A DNA stretch of 64,000 nucleotides from Opisthorchis felineus (Eukaryota; Platyhelminthes; Trematoda; Opisthorchiida; Opisthorchiidae), in contig SJOL01006488.1 in assembly GCA_004794785.1 (NCBI GenBank), forward strand, positions 109,603 through 173,602, given 5' to 3'. Made by a program: the position numbers and the translations under genes. Positions 52,571 through 64,000 of this stretch are shown here, one piece after another (the first letter of the stretch is position 1; each line of letters opens with the position of its first letter). A model generated the notes under the pieces. That model was not told where the DNA came from. It worked only from the letters and a program-made list of their open reading frames with translations, and ran no database searches.

Positions 52571-52576
52571 AATAAA
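52571..52576 (+). terminator. Poly(A) signal AATAAA
   Basis: First canonical hexamer downstream of the TENT5 stop on the plus strand. A GT-containing stretch follows at about 52600-52630 (GGTGTAATATCC, GGTTTGTAGTGGTG), as expected of a downstream element. The same bases lie in the pyrimidine tract of a possible minus-strand splice acceptor. Confidence 0.4.
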
Positions 52577-52595
52577 CTTGAAAACAAGAGTTTCA

Positions 52596-54976
52596 AACGG
52601 GTGTAATATCCCCACAACGGTTTGTAGTGGTGACACCAAGCAAATGGAACTCAATCTCCGTCAACAGCCTACGGTTTCGCTTGTTGTTTTCCATCATAAA
52701 ATAAGTGTTGGTGAATCAACTGCGAGCTCAGTCATCCTATCCTTCCAGTAAGGTCATCACCATTATTTATTACACCAGTCTTGCTCCGTGTTTGTCTACG
52801 TTTTCTTCGTGCATATGTGTGTGTATGTCAACACATCATGTCCTTGTCTGTGATCTCTCTTGTCCCCGTGGTGATGATTCTCTTGCTCTCCCCTGTTTTT
52901 TTGCGATATCAATCTTTCTATCCATGGACTATTTTTACATGTTGTTTGCCAAGGTGTTGGTCAGCTACAATACTATTATTATTATTCACTATTAATAACA
53001 TTCATTGCGTTTCATACTTTGTTGGAGTAGATGATGACCCCTGAAAACTGGGATATTAACGCCAATCACATTCTTAGCAACTGGGTGTAAATAAAACCTT
53101 CGAAAAGTAGGAGAAAGTTATGTGGAGCCATAGTATCAAATGCTTGGGCATGCCGCCTAATTTGGCCACTTCTGACCACTTCTGTATGCATGTCCGTACA
53201 CGTCGGAAAACAAAGGCATTCTTGACTGAGTACAATGCCAGTTAATATGGCTTCAGCTTTGGTTTATTCGTTGTTGACATTTTCAAAGAAACTTGTATTT
53301 TGCACTAAAGGTAGACATAGCTTTCGTTAAGTACTTCGTATGAAAATACAACAAATGGATGGGGTTCTTTACCCCAGAGTAAAGGGATCAGTCAACAAAA
53401 TATATACTGCAACATTTTTTGAAAAATGACGAATCTTGAGGAACTGTTCAACTGTCTTAGCCAGGGATTCGAGCCTTCCAAATAAGGAAAATTTTAGCAA
53501 GATTACAAAGAAAGAATACCGGATACTAATACACCCACATTCAATAATAATAGAATGAGATACGAAAGCTGGTGAAATAATGTCATGGCCATGCCTCGTA
53601 TGAACCGCAACGTGGTAGGTCACTCTCACCGCCATCGGGGAAGTTTGGATAGCTTAACTGGTAAACCTCTCCTTGGAGGATATCACAAGGACTAACGTCA
53701 GTGACTTCCCTTTGGTGGGTTACCATTGTAAATAATTTTGCTCCTTTAGAAAACTAAAAATGAGCACGCATTCATGTGTATGTTGCCGCCAAAGAAACGT
53801 CCATCTTGCTAACACAGCATTAGTGTGATTGTGTCTGGTTAGATTGGACTGTAACAGAATTCGGCCTTCAAGAGCAGTGCAAGCGCCTAGCAAGCACAAA
53901 GATTTGCAACACCCTGGTGATCCAACAGGCATGCTGTGTTTTCGGACCAAATCACTCGACTTTGAAATATAGGATATACGAGCTTAATAGCCTGGCCATT
54001 ATCCATGGAACCTAACATCGTGAAACTTAAAACAAATGGGTTGCCAACCACGTTCACCACAGATTGAAGGACTAATGTATCTGAGGATGACGAAACTGGC
54101 AGACTTATGTTTTAAGCTGGTTAGTATTGAGTGTCTAACAGATCACGTCAAGCTGTTGATAAAATTATTCACCACTTTAAAACACATCTAACGATGCCAA
54201 AACTGTTTTCTGTCGGTAAGCATTGCTTCTAAGGGGCTCTAAAATCTTCGAAGAAGCCAACCAAAATGGTACTATCATTGGAATATGGTCTTTGAGGGTA
54301 GTGGCCTTCTGAAGAGGGGCGACTTTTGTATCAGGGCTCTCCGAAAATGCGGTAGCACTACGGAACTGCATTAAGTGCTTCACACATAATAACAGTGTTG
54401 TGCATAAATTATGATCTTTTCTAGAATCCCGTGTACTAAGCTCTGGAGGCTGTACTTATTGTTTTGTAATTTCTATTATCGCACTATAGTGAGGTCGTCA
54501 GCAGAAGAGGCCAGCCTTTGGAAGATGTCTGCTTACCGAGAAGAGGCCATTATTGCTTGATTACTTGGTCAGGTCTCGCCGCAGGATAACAAATCTATAC
54601 GGTCAAATTAGCCAATGAAGAAAGTAGTTCCGTAAATATCTCTTAGGAGAGCTACATTAGACTTTCTTTTTCGGTATAGCTGGAATCCAATGCACAAAAT
54701 TGCGAACGTTCGATCGACGAGCTCAAAAGTTAATTAATAAGGCAAAATGTGCAATGAATGAGATGCAAAATAGAGTCTTAATTAGGAATCGATTTTCCAA
54801 ATTTTTTACTATGCAGTTGGAATCAATGAATGGCCTCCAATTAGCAGCTTCTTCTCCTGATTAGTTAATACGTTCCTTGTTATCTACGATTGTAAAGACC
54901 AAGAAAGTAGGTATTTCGGGATCGGAGCATAAAGGTCTTGTTTAACAGAACTGCATTTGGTCAACCAATACTGAAG
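52596..54976. other. Intergenic or 3' flank, nothing recognised
   Basis: Contains a short ATT-rich run at about 52970-52993 and a second plus-strand AATAAA at 53090-53095. A stretch at 53645-53690 (TAGCTTAACTGGTAAACC) resembles the 5' half of a tRNA-derived repeat, but no B box follows at the right distance. Confidence 0.4.
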
Positions 54977-54999
54977 GAAAAACGCCAGTGGCGTTTTTC
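54977..54999. repeat. Short perfect hairpin
   Basis: GAAAAACGCC (54977-54986) and GGCGTTTTTC (54990-54999) are perfect reverse complements around a 3-base loop. No gene lies next to it, so no regulatory role can be assigned. Confidence 0.8.
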
Positions 55000-56999
55000 A
55001 AATGCTCAAGAAAATCCCTCCGATGTTTCAACACTCCGGGAATGGATTTGGAATCCTGCCACACACTGACAACTCAACGTGATATATGCCATTCTTTGTA
55101 ACTGCCTTAAAAGCGTTCAAACAAGCTGGGCTGCTAAGGGGTTTGAAACTGCCACTTATCTCTCGGAAGACATTTGGAAAGGTTGCGTATCGGATTTACT
55201 TCAGTTCCCAGTCCCGACTGCTCTAGATAAGGTGTGATTTGCAAAACGTTTGTGTGAACATTATTGGTGCTAACATGACATTTCACTGAATTTGTCGTCT
55301 ACAAATTTCCTCAACCACAGTTACAGCGCACAGGATGTCCAAATAAACTTTAATGTACCCATTTCTGTGCACATTCGGTTCGTGAGCATTGTGAACTGAT
55401 ACATAATTTGCTTCCCATTTTAACACCATCAGATGTTGCAAACAGATGCCTAACTCCAAGTATATTCAACGGATAAGTGGGAAATAGAGTCAGTGGGAAT
55501 CACGCCTACCTGACGATTCCCATCTAATCGAAATATTTAGTTGGCTGTCGGTAGGTGTTCATCGATCCCATTGCCATGGAGTTTCACTGGTTTTCGGTTA
55601 AGTGGTTGACTTCTATCCATCCAGCAACGATACGTTTCGGTCGTGAAACCTTGGAAAAAAAGGTATGCTGTTTAGCATTATATCTTCTGTACAAACGAAA
55701 ATCAAGTGCCCTACGTTCCTGCCCGAATACGTGACGGGAAAATTACTCCCGGCCTTTTGATAATCAAAAAATGATTATATCTACAGTGTTTAATATTATA
55801 TAAGCTGATTTCACATGTATAACCAGTATGATGAGCAGCAAATCGCTCACCACTTCGTCCTTCACAACAACCATACGAGCATCATCCATAAGCTATTCTG
55901 GTCCACATCGCTCACAAGCGAAGCACAGTCTGGACTAGTGGTGATATGTGGTTTTATAAGGCTGGAACTATCCTCCAAATGTACTCCTTTAATAAATTAT
56001 TTAAGTGAATGACACAAAATGTTAATTTACTTGTTATGATAATGGCATTAAAAAAACCATGTTGAACACAACGGCGTATTTTTAACTGCGTATGTCACCC
56101 TCTTCTTTAACACAGGAGTAAAGACGCAGTTTGTAAAACATCAATGTGGCCACTCAATATTTTATCCCCATTTTCGTAACTGCTGTTCTACAGAATTTAT
56201 CCTTTACAGACAACTGAATCAACTAAAAGTACACCAGCTTGTCACTTTCAGCTTTATCCGGGGAAGGGTAGAAGAAGAAGAAGAGGAAGAAACTAATAAA
56301 AGTAGCTAATTCATATATAAAACTGGAAGCTCAGCCTCTTCAAAGGTGATGTCTCTTATTTTTTAAAACTATCCAGAAATGAATTTCGCCAGACTTCATC
56401 ACAGTTTGATCAGAACCCGTTTTTACACCACGGTTAATTCAAGTGGCATCAACAGCGGTTTTTGAAGGTCCGGTTGCAGTCCGGACGATTCTAAATCTGT
56501 TGTGCCCAATCGCAACAGCATTTCAGAAAAAGTCAACTGCACCACCAACCGTATCAATAGTTCTAGTTTTTCATCGCCTATGTGGAATGGACTGAAAATT
56601 GAAAAAGACGATAGATGGATGAACGATATCAGCGAACTAATGGAACGTGGTACAAATGATGTTTTGGCTGAGGGCAAAGTGATACTCAAATGTCACATAC
56701 GAGGGAGGAATCCTCAGGGCAAGATGAGTGGATAAAACCAGCTGGATTAGAATCTGAACAAAAAGTGCACGCTAATAGAAGGAATACTATCACATATAGT
56801 CTCAGGATAGGGTATACTGTAAAATGAAAGCCAAAAGACTATTAACGCCTTGCTCAGTCAGTGACCTCCTGAGCATCATCACACAAAAACCTGACTGATG
56901 TTCCCTTCTCTGAGTCCGGTAATGTAGCTGTAAACGGTTCGTTGCCTTTCAGTATGATATCATCAATGTTGATTAGGTTAGCGTTGCGTCACTGTTTAG
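55000..56999. other. Intergenic; one protein-like frame
   Basis: Contains an interrupted GAA/GAG tract at 56271-56291. The plus strand is open from about 56480 to 56735, encoding a hydrophilic peptide with NRNSISEKVNCTTNRINS and DDRWMNDISELMERG. A possible acceptor (GGTTGCAG) lies at about 56471-56478, but its pyrimidine tract is poor. No family was recognised. Confidence 0.3.
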
Positions 57000-57110
57000 C
57001 AGTGTGCTGTTTACAACCGAACTGCCAAGCTCAGAAAACAGAACTCTGGCCATCATTAATTCCCGGGCTACCAATATTTACCCCACAGACCTACAGCAGT
57101 CTAGCGCGAA
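57000..57110 (+). repeat. Dispersed repeat, diverged copy
   Basis: The string GAACTGCCAAGCTCAGAAAAC, followed by a GAACTCTGGCC block and GGGCTACCAATATTTACCCCACAG, aligns in order with the 25.3-kb copy (CAAACTGCCCAACTCAGGG ... GAGCTACCAACATTCTCCTC). This places a member of the family outside the TENT5 intron. Confidence 0.5.
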
Positions 57111-59643
57111 CATGTAACGTCCGCGATACTCTATAGATTATTCTTTGAACTGTGAAGCTAACCATCTAAATCCAGAAGTTCCAGAATTCCTTTCAGGCAG
57201 AAAGGATAGGCGTTTACCGGAATAGATCAATGCTGTTAAAGTGGGCGGTCTGTAACAAGTACAATACGATCCTGTCAGGTGATCAGAAGACTAGAAATGG
57301 TAGATATAGTGTACTCCGTCTTGGGAAACGATTTGTAGGGGCAAGTTGGTGAAAATTTTTATGACCAAGAACATTCAGGCTTTTGAGTAATAGTATGTTT
57401 GCGTTCCCACTTCAACTATTTGGCTCGATAAATGCTAGCATTGGATTTTACTCACCTTCATAAAAATCAGAATTTCTCAGGTGTGGTGTGTTTTCATCAG
57501 AGCAAAGGTACCTACGTTCATGAACAGCGCAAGTAGATTATGTGAGCGAACTCGTTTTGGAACCACTGCCATAGGTTTCCTCAAACTGCGTTTTATGACT
57601 ACTGTGTTTGACAGTTCTCATTAAATTATTTGAACAAATTATTTCCAAATACTTATTTGCTTTGCCCTTTAGGTAGTAGACATTAATACGAAACGGTGCA
57701 AACATGTTTTGCCTTAGGAACACACGAGAAACATTCAAGTCAACAAACGTATCAGTTAGAGTGCCTCGTTGTCTACTAATCAAATTATGCTTTGCTACAT
57801 GGGTAAAATTCTGTGACCGTATTGCATACTGATTTTGCTGCCTTTTTCATATCTCTTCATTTTGCCACCGACGACCTATGAAACTTGGGCTTCTTTTATC
57901 CGTTCGCTTTTTGACTGAATTTGGGCTTAATTCCAAAGTAGTATACGGTTGATCACTAATACCTAGGTGTTACTTCCTTCAAAAGCTGTAAGACTTCCAG
58001 TTTACGTCATAGTTTCAGTCTCCCATTACATTTTATGCAGGGCAAAAAGGGAGACCGGAAAAAGGACACTGTGCTGTCCAAAAGAAATGAAGCATATTTA
58101 AAGTATACAGTTATCTGCATACCAATTTGGATTTGACGGAAGGCTCACCTGAAACCCAGCTGAATCGTTTATGATGTTCTTAAGCAACTGACTAGTCAGC
58201 GTGTCACGTCTATGCAATGTATCGCGATATCTCAAATATCGTACCAAATGAAACATTAAGGGGCCTGGTGCAGCACATTAAGTTGATTATGAACATCATA
58301 AACGAGAGTGGACAGCTAGGTTGTGAGTAAGCCACCGGTCAAATGCATACTGTTATGCAGATCATTGTACAAGTCAAATTTCGGGCAATCTGGGTTCAAG
58401 TGATACATAAGGTTGACAGATACTCGGAAACTGCGCCTACCTCATGAGCCTCAAGGAGGACGAAACCGGTCATGGGCTGTCGAAGAGTTTTCAACAATCT
58501 TATGAGAAGTCAGTTTGTCACGGCGGAATCATGTTTATCTTACATTTTGAAATTTGAGCCCGTTTCACCCATCTTGCCATGGCAGAGAGGAAACACACAA
58601 CATTTTATGTCAATATAGTCATTCATGGATGTAAACAATGCCAGCTTACATAGCAATACGAAAAACGGGAATGGCAAATCGGAGCCATTGGGTGTTTAAA
58701 CTCGGTCACATGACCGGTTCCGTGGTATCCACAATATATGAGTTGACGCCTTTGAAAGTTTATGTATCGTTTCGTCCAGGTTGGTTTCCGTTAGACTGAA
58801 CGTCTAAATGAGCCTTCTCAATTTTACGTCTAGGGAAGGGAACAAAGCCATTAGGCTCCTTTTTGAAAGCAAATCTAATCTAATATCAGTATAACTTTAA
58901 TGACTGGTTATGGAAAATTTAATCCACAAGAGGAATTCCAGCCAAACTTCAATCTCTACGAAACATACTTTGTGTATATCGTTACCCATTGCCCGTCTCA
59001 AAAATATATGGCTAATAGAGCTAGGAAAAAATGCGAGCCGTTTGTGATCGAAAGGAAATCTGTTTTCATCATTATTATTTTCACAAGCGATCTAACCACA
59101 TACCTTTCGAATCGGGGTCTACGGCACGCAAGTTGGTGGAACTTTTCGCCCGCTGCACCTAATGTACGGTTTTCAGCACACCGCCGATAATCATACATGC
59201 TGATACAAGCTGCAGGTTTATTCATGTAACACGGAAAGCATACTCCTACACCTGCTGTTATACAGCCAAATAGACAGGACCTGCAAAGCGACAGTTATAC
59301 ACGGGAACAAAGAAGCACAACCCGCTTTCGATTACAACCGGATCGAATAGCTTTATTGTTGGCGCATTGGCCACCCAGTTGGCTGATTCTTATTCAATGA
59401 TTTGTTATGACACTATTTAGAAGACTGTACCGAGCGCCAGTCTACCTAGGAGAATTGGTTTAATATCAGTGTTTAATTACAGCTGAGCTTTCGCCACTCC
59501 AGTCTGCGCACCCGGAGAGCGTTCGTATGATCAACGAGATGTACAGGGTTTTATTAAATGATCGCTGCCCACGCAGGTCAATTGGTTGTGACGTAGACAA
59601 ATTTTGTTCTTTATTTCGCAGCCTCCGATCAGTGCTTACTTAC
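57111..59643. other. Intergenic, nothing recognised
   Basis: No gene or clear element was recognised. Open frames are under 100 codons and lack splice context. Confidence 0.45.
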
Positions 59644-60280
59644 CTCGCATATGTTGTCTACTCCTAATTTTATAAACTTTGATTCTGTTTTGACCAAGAG
59701 AGATCGCAAAAACAAAAGCACTCGTCAACCTGAGTCCTGAATATCCAGGGGCATCAAAAGTGGCAGCTCCGTTTGCCCACTCTGCCACGTGCAGTGCACA
59801 TAGTGCCCAGACGGATATCATTTTGCCACCGACATGGCTTGAGATTAATTGTCCTGGCCACACAGACTTCTAGAAAGAGACCAATTGGAACAGCAGCAAC
59901 ATTTTTGCTAAAATACCCAAAAGCATGATAACGATAACTGCCGCAAGAACAACAAACCAGTCAACATTATGTGAGATAAGAAGCCAAACACGTTTTGCTG
60001 CCAACAACAAAAATATGCTGCCAAAAATATGATTTCGTTACTCAGAGATGCCAAAATCTTGGGCTGGGAACCCATGGGGAATTAGGTCTTGAGCAAGCAT
60101 TGTATCTGGGGGGTTTGGTATTTGGATCAGCACACGTTCTTTTGGCACGCATTTTATTATATCTAGTCTTGGTGTCCAAATTGGTTTAGGCTCGCCGTCC
60201 TTGGGGCTTTTTTCAAAGTTCGGTTTACCTATTGATTGACTAACGTTTCGCCGCCAATATCTGATGAAATGAAACCACAC
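59644..60280 (-). other. Cluster of minus-strand open frames with donor
   Basis: Three successive minus-strand frames lie close together. The first (60280-60038) encodes a Pro-rich peptide with LIQIPNPPDTMLAQDLIPHG. The second (60037-59873, no ATG at its start) is very hydrophobic, with VDWFVVLAAVIVIMLLGILA, and could be one membrane segment. The third (59863-59645) ends at ATATGCGAG|GTAAGTAAGC, a near-ideal splice donor with the last exon base at 59644. They share no frame without crossing stops and match no family I know. They could be exons of an unrecognised gene or coincidence. Confidence 0.15.
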
Positions 60281-60509
60281 AAAACATAATGTGCTTAATG
60301 GATGTCTTATTGCTAGTTATGTGCACCAGTTTCAAATAGAAAATTATTTAGATTGGATTGACCGTAGAGGAAATCTCACATTTTGTGTCACTCCGTTGAG
60401 TGGTGAGATTGACGAATGAATTAATGAGTGCGCTATGGACATTTTTCTGAAGTTCAGTTGTACAGACGCAAAGGTGCCACAACAATCCAAGAAGGGAATT
60501 TTATAGCCC

Positions 60510-60585
60510 CAACTCAAATTCGAACCCAAAGTACTAACGCGGAATGTGCTGCCCCTAGACAATTTACCTAAAGGATGCTTCATAT
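60510..60585 (-). mobile_element. tRNA-like SINE fragment
   Basis: Read on the minus strand, GGGTTCGAATT (60526-60516) resembles a B box and TAGGTAAATTG (60570-60560) a poor A box, 33 bases apart. The block GTCTAGGGGCAGCACATTCC between them has the look of a tRNA D-arm and anticodon region. No acceptor stem pairs, so it is more likely a tRNA-derived repeat than a tRNA gene. Confidence 0.35.
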
Positions 60586-62350
60586 TAAGTAGTAGGGGTC
60601 ATTATGCTGAGTCACCAGTTTGATTTAGTAAAAGATGCTTTCCTATTTACACCATGCAAACAATGAAATCAGTAGTATCTTTCAATTCAGGGCTGCATAA
60701 ATAATATAAATCTACTCGAAAACTTGCTCCATATGTTTGCCAGAACCGTGTATTTTCAGCGCTGACATATTTGGTTGATGAGAAATGTAAACAGGAGTAT
60801 TTCATTTGTTATCAAACTCCACGTGACAGCTTTCGTAAAAGTACGGCAACCGACTGAAAGTTAATAATTTCACCCACGCAGACGTGGTTGCCCTAATAAT
60901 ATGCCCAGGTGGCTGTACTGCTTTATCGTTTTCTGTTTCCTTCAAGGCAAATGCCAGGCCCGGTACAAAATAATACGACAGCTCTAACCAGGTTACGTAC
61001 ATGGATAGGAACGTAACACAAAACATATCAGCTGAAACCGTATGCTTATATCCAACAGTATCACAAAATTGGATACCATGCACACTAAGAACTTGAAAAT
61101 TAGTGGCAATTTTCATCAAAGTTAGATGCCCTTGTTTCCAAACGAGTGAATCAGAACGAAAGCAGTGGCGGATTCCACCGAAAAGGGAACAAAGAGGGCG
61201 CAAAAATATAGAACGACTTATTGGTAAGAAACGTGTTAAGTGTGTGACCACTCTGGCGGTCACGAAAACTGGCCGGTATGTGAAAAGTATTAGTGGCAAC
61301 CCATGGAATATAGATGTTCATTTGGTTGTTGTAGGATGTGTATATTTTGAGTGTTTCGGAAAAACGAGTACATTGGCCATGATACCTGAAGTTGCTAGTA
61401 GCACATATTTATCCAGTTTTTGTCCTTGAGAAACAAGCAGGACCGAAGCTTTACGAAAACCGGAATCCATTAAAGCATGTCAAAGCTAAAGCGTGAAAGC
61501 TGAATGGTTGGTTATCCCAGTGGAGCCGTTCAAACCGCAGTTGAAGCGGTACGATTGTCAGCACACTGGCCCGTGAATAGAGTTATGGAAAGATGAGATG
61601 AAAGTGTTCCCAATTTAATTTAACTTAGTTATTAAGTTAACTTTAATTCGATTTTGAGACATTTGGATGACATGTTATGTGACACGTATTTTTTCATGAT
61701 TAAATTAATCCCCATTTCTTCGTAAGCACCAGGCATTTTGAAACGTTGATACTCAGGTGCAATGCAGTACATTGAAACTCCTAGTTTATTAGCTTTTTCT
61801 ATGTTAGAAATTCGAAAAAAGTGGTCCGGAAAAATACGAACCTCCAGTAAAAGAAATTGTTTTCAACAGGAAGCAGGAATAATGTGTATTCACAGCTTTT
61901 TAGACGGGCATTCTATTATCACCACGAGCTACAAGGGTAGGTTAGCGCCACTTTGGCTCCAAAAGTCTCATCACACAATTTCCTTTTAATTTGGTTGGTT
62001 TTCCTTATGATTTCAAATTCAATTATTCAGGCTGGTGTAAAGATGGCCGCTCAACAAAGGCGACCAAAAATGAAGCGGCATATACGAAAAGTATATTCCT
62101 CATGCCCTAGTATTCTAAGGATTGGTGTCTCTGTGTGTTTGCAATAGCGGACGTGGGGTGTGATAAAATTAGTCAACGCTTATTATGTAGAACCGCCGTA
62201 TATCGGTGCGTGCTCCACGATAACTTGTCTGCTTGTGATTGATGGAAAAGCCACTTTTATACCACCCAGCAAAATTTAATTGGAGACCAAAACAAAATAA
62301 GAAATGAAGAAAAGTATGTTCAGAAAAGTATGTTCAGCTGCTTCAAAAAT
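60586..62350. other. Intergenic, nothing recognised
   Basis: The longest frame is at 60802-61299 (minus, 165 codons), with a hydrophobic stretch near its C-terminal half, but no known motif. Its length is near the chance maximum for this window. Confidence 0.4.
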
Positions 62351-62689
62351 GCAAATCATTTAAATTGCCGAAGTGACATCACTTTTTCTGTCAAGGGCAA
62401 ATTATACGCAGTGGCAGTATGATCCGTGCTTCTTTATGGGCCTCGGCGAGCCGCGGTTATTCGGAAGCTGTCAGTGCTTGACCGTCGATATCGCCGAGGC
62501 ATTGGTTGGCTCTGGTGGAAACACTGGATAAGCAATGTTGAGACAAGCCAGATGGTTTTAAGGAGAATCTTTCCCACGATTTGCCCATCTCCCTGGACGG
62601 GGACCACTGAACTCAAGTCACCAATGATTAATGACACTGGCAGACATGGATCCCTCACGCACTCAATGGCGCTCGTGCATCGATGCTAA
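62351..62689 (+). pseudogene. LINE reverse-transcriptase C-terminal fragment
   Basis: The plus-strand frame reads HLNCRSDITFSVKGKLYAVA, a TGA stop (62420-62422), then SVLLYGPRRAAVIRKLSVLD and RRYRRGIGWLWWKHWISNVE. This follows the conserved thumb and C-terminal region of flatworm non-LTR retrotransposons of the RTE type, where the order is K-G-(R/K)-(V/L)-Y-x-A-(A/V)-V, S-V-L-L-Y-G, a Leu-x-V-(F/L)-D-(H/R)-R block, then W-W-x-H-x-I-S-N. Similarity fades after about 62580, probably by frameshift. The internal stop and missing upstream domains show a dead, 5'-truncated copy in plus orientation. Confidence 0.75.
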
Positions 62690-64000
62690 CACCTTTTAGT
62701 GCGCAGCTGCCGAGTTTCCGAACTAACTCAACAAGCGATTGTTTCCAATGCCCGGCTACATTTTTCAAGCTCTCTCATTGTTTGGTGAACGCAGCTATAG
62801 CAGTTGGAGCCAACCTACCTTTTGTACACGGTATACAGCCGATAACCAACTGACTGGTGCGCTGCTTTATTTAAGGTCTAGCCTCCTGTAGCTCAAAAAT
62901 AAAATAACTCCATGCTTTTGAGACCGGGTTATGTCTTTATGTTAAATCCAATTACATCGATGAATGGTGGTAACGGAACTGGTTTACGCAAACGTTACTG
63001 AGCATTCCGGTTGTTTTTTCTGAGTCCATTTGCATAACCCGGCAAGCGGCATACGGTTTCGCGATTCTGGTAACCACTGAGTGTTCTTTTGCTCACGCAT
63101 CAAATTCGATGTTGTGTGTTGGTGTAGCTAACGTTTTAGGCTATCAGTCTCGATAAGTTCGATGGCTATCGAAGATGTCCACTGGAAGCAGACAGTATGC
63201 CACGACACCCATCCCCGCCAGAATGTCAAACGTTCTCCACTTCCGTTCAACTTAGTCTACTGGAGTAGAATTTGCATTTTCCGATTTACCTAATGCAGTG
63301 TACATCTCTACATAGCTGCAATATAGCGCAACTATTGGGCAGTGTGAGCACAAAGAACATTTTTAATGATGCTGAACTTGATGCATTAGTACAGGTCGCC
63401 CTCAAATGGCACCAAATGTGCCCTCTTCATATCCAAATAAAAACAAGGTCAGGCAATTTCACTTCCTGAATAACCGCAAACGTTGTGGTGGCTCCCTGTG
63501 TATTACACGGTTCACATTTCACCGACATTTAAGAATACGTACCTTATGCTTGCAATAAACTGTGCTGGACGAAGTTGATATGCAAGGTTTGTACGTTTCC
63601 GTCGCCGGAGTACAGGGACTGTAAAGCAGAAAGAGGACAATTGCCACACTTTGAGAATAAATGGACAAGGATATTGTGCGGATTTGCACCATGACTTCAA
63701 AATCTGGTTTACTGCTTAGTCTGGAAATCTTGTATCGAAGTCAACATAGAAGAAGAATACCATACAAACTCCTAATCATTTTAAGCTGTCTTTTCCCCTT
63801 ATCACAAACAAGAGCCTCCGTAGTGTGGATGCACCGAGTCTTCGCCTCTGTGTTACATACACGCTCAGCTTATACGAGAAGAGATTGGAGCTTTTCTCGA
63901 TAGGCTGACCACAAGATTTGACGTGAACTCTCAGAGCTGAGAGGAATGCCTGCTCCTTTCAGTCGAAAAGTACCAAACTAAAATGATTGCCACATTGCAT
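62690..64000. other. Intergenic, nothing recognised
   Basis: No gene was recognised. Short frames at 63272-63469 and 63661-63903 (plus) have no motif. The first part may still be 3' sequence of the LINE copy upstream. Confidence 0.4.

Larger units (their letters stand above)
51828..52595 (+). other. Putative 3'UTR of TENT5 gene
   Basis: The sequence after the stop carries no further TENT5 homology. The first canonical AATAAA on the plus strand is at 52571-52576, so a 3'UTR of about 750 bases is plausible. A second AATAAA lies at 53090-53095. On the other strand the same stretch holds a possible terminal exon (52260-52565). Confidence 0.45.

Noticed and set aside
60802..61299. 165-codon minus-strand frame with a hydrophobic stretch
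   Set aside because: No family resemblance or splice context was found. Length is near the chance maximum for six frames of 64 kb.

Overview
The window looks like animal nuclear DNA, most likely from a parasitic flatworm (trematode). It is gene-poor and full of in-frame stops, short tandem repeats and decayed transposon pieces. The one gene that is certain is split by an intron of about 29 kb with canonical GT..AG ends. The flatworm assignment is an inference from the style of the decayed retroelements (LINE and Penelope-like fragments, tRNA-type SINEs, ATTC/ACAT tails), some of which I recognise only from memory of liver-fluke sequences. It is not proven.

Layout. 1-20.7 kb: no recognisable host gene. 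It holds tRNA-type SINE remnants (6.25 kb plus strand, 12.06 kb minus strand), tetranucleotide repeats (7.5 kb, 15.0 kb), a minus-strand stretch with a decayed zinc-finger-like motif (15.4-17.2 kb), and a Penelope-like fragment (18.7 kb). 20,711-21,389: first coding exon of a TENT5/FAM46-family non-canonical poly(A) polymerase. 21,390-50,445: one 29,056-bp phase-1 intron, with a dispersed repeat family (22.5, 25.0, 25.3 kb), a near-perfect hairpin, a SINE remnant, simple repeats and no recognisable nested gene. 50,446-51,827: second and last coding exon, which carries the rest of the catalytic domain and the stop. 51,828 to about 52.6 kb: putative 3'UTR, overlapped on the opposite strand by a possible terminal exon of a convergent gene. 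52.6-64 kb: intergenic DNA with another copy of the dispersed repeat (57.0 kb), a SINE-like piece (60.5 kb) and a clear decayed LINE reverse-transcriptase C-terminus (62.35 kb).

The two exons join in frame (G|GC gives Gly227) into a 686-residue protein. All three catalytic aspartates expected of TENT5 enzymes are present (Asp236, Asp238, Asp413). Compared with vertebrate members it has a serine-rich N-terminal extension of about 160 residues and an insertion of about 70 residues after the first catalytic strand.

I found no convincing new multi-gene system. The observations most worth checking are the TENT5 architecture (a very long intron cutting the active-site loop), the possible antisense exon under its 3'UTR, and the repeat fold-back at 22.5 kb. 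Most other open frames of 60-175 codons are about as long as chance allows in 64 kb read in six frames, so I do not call them genes.
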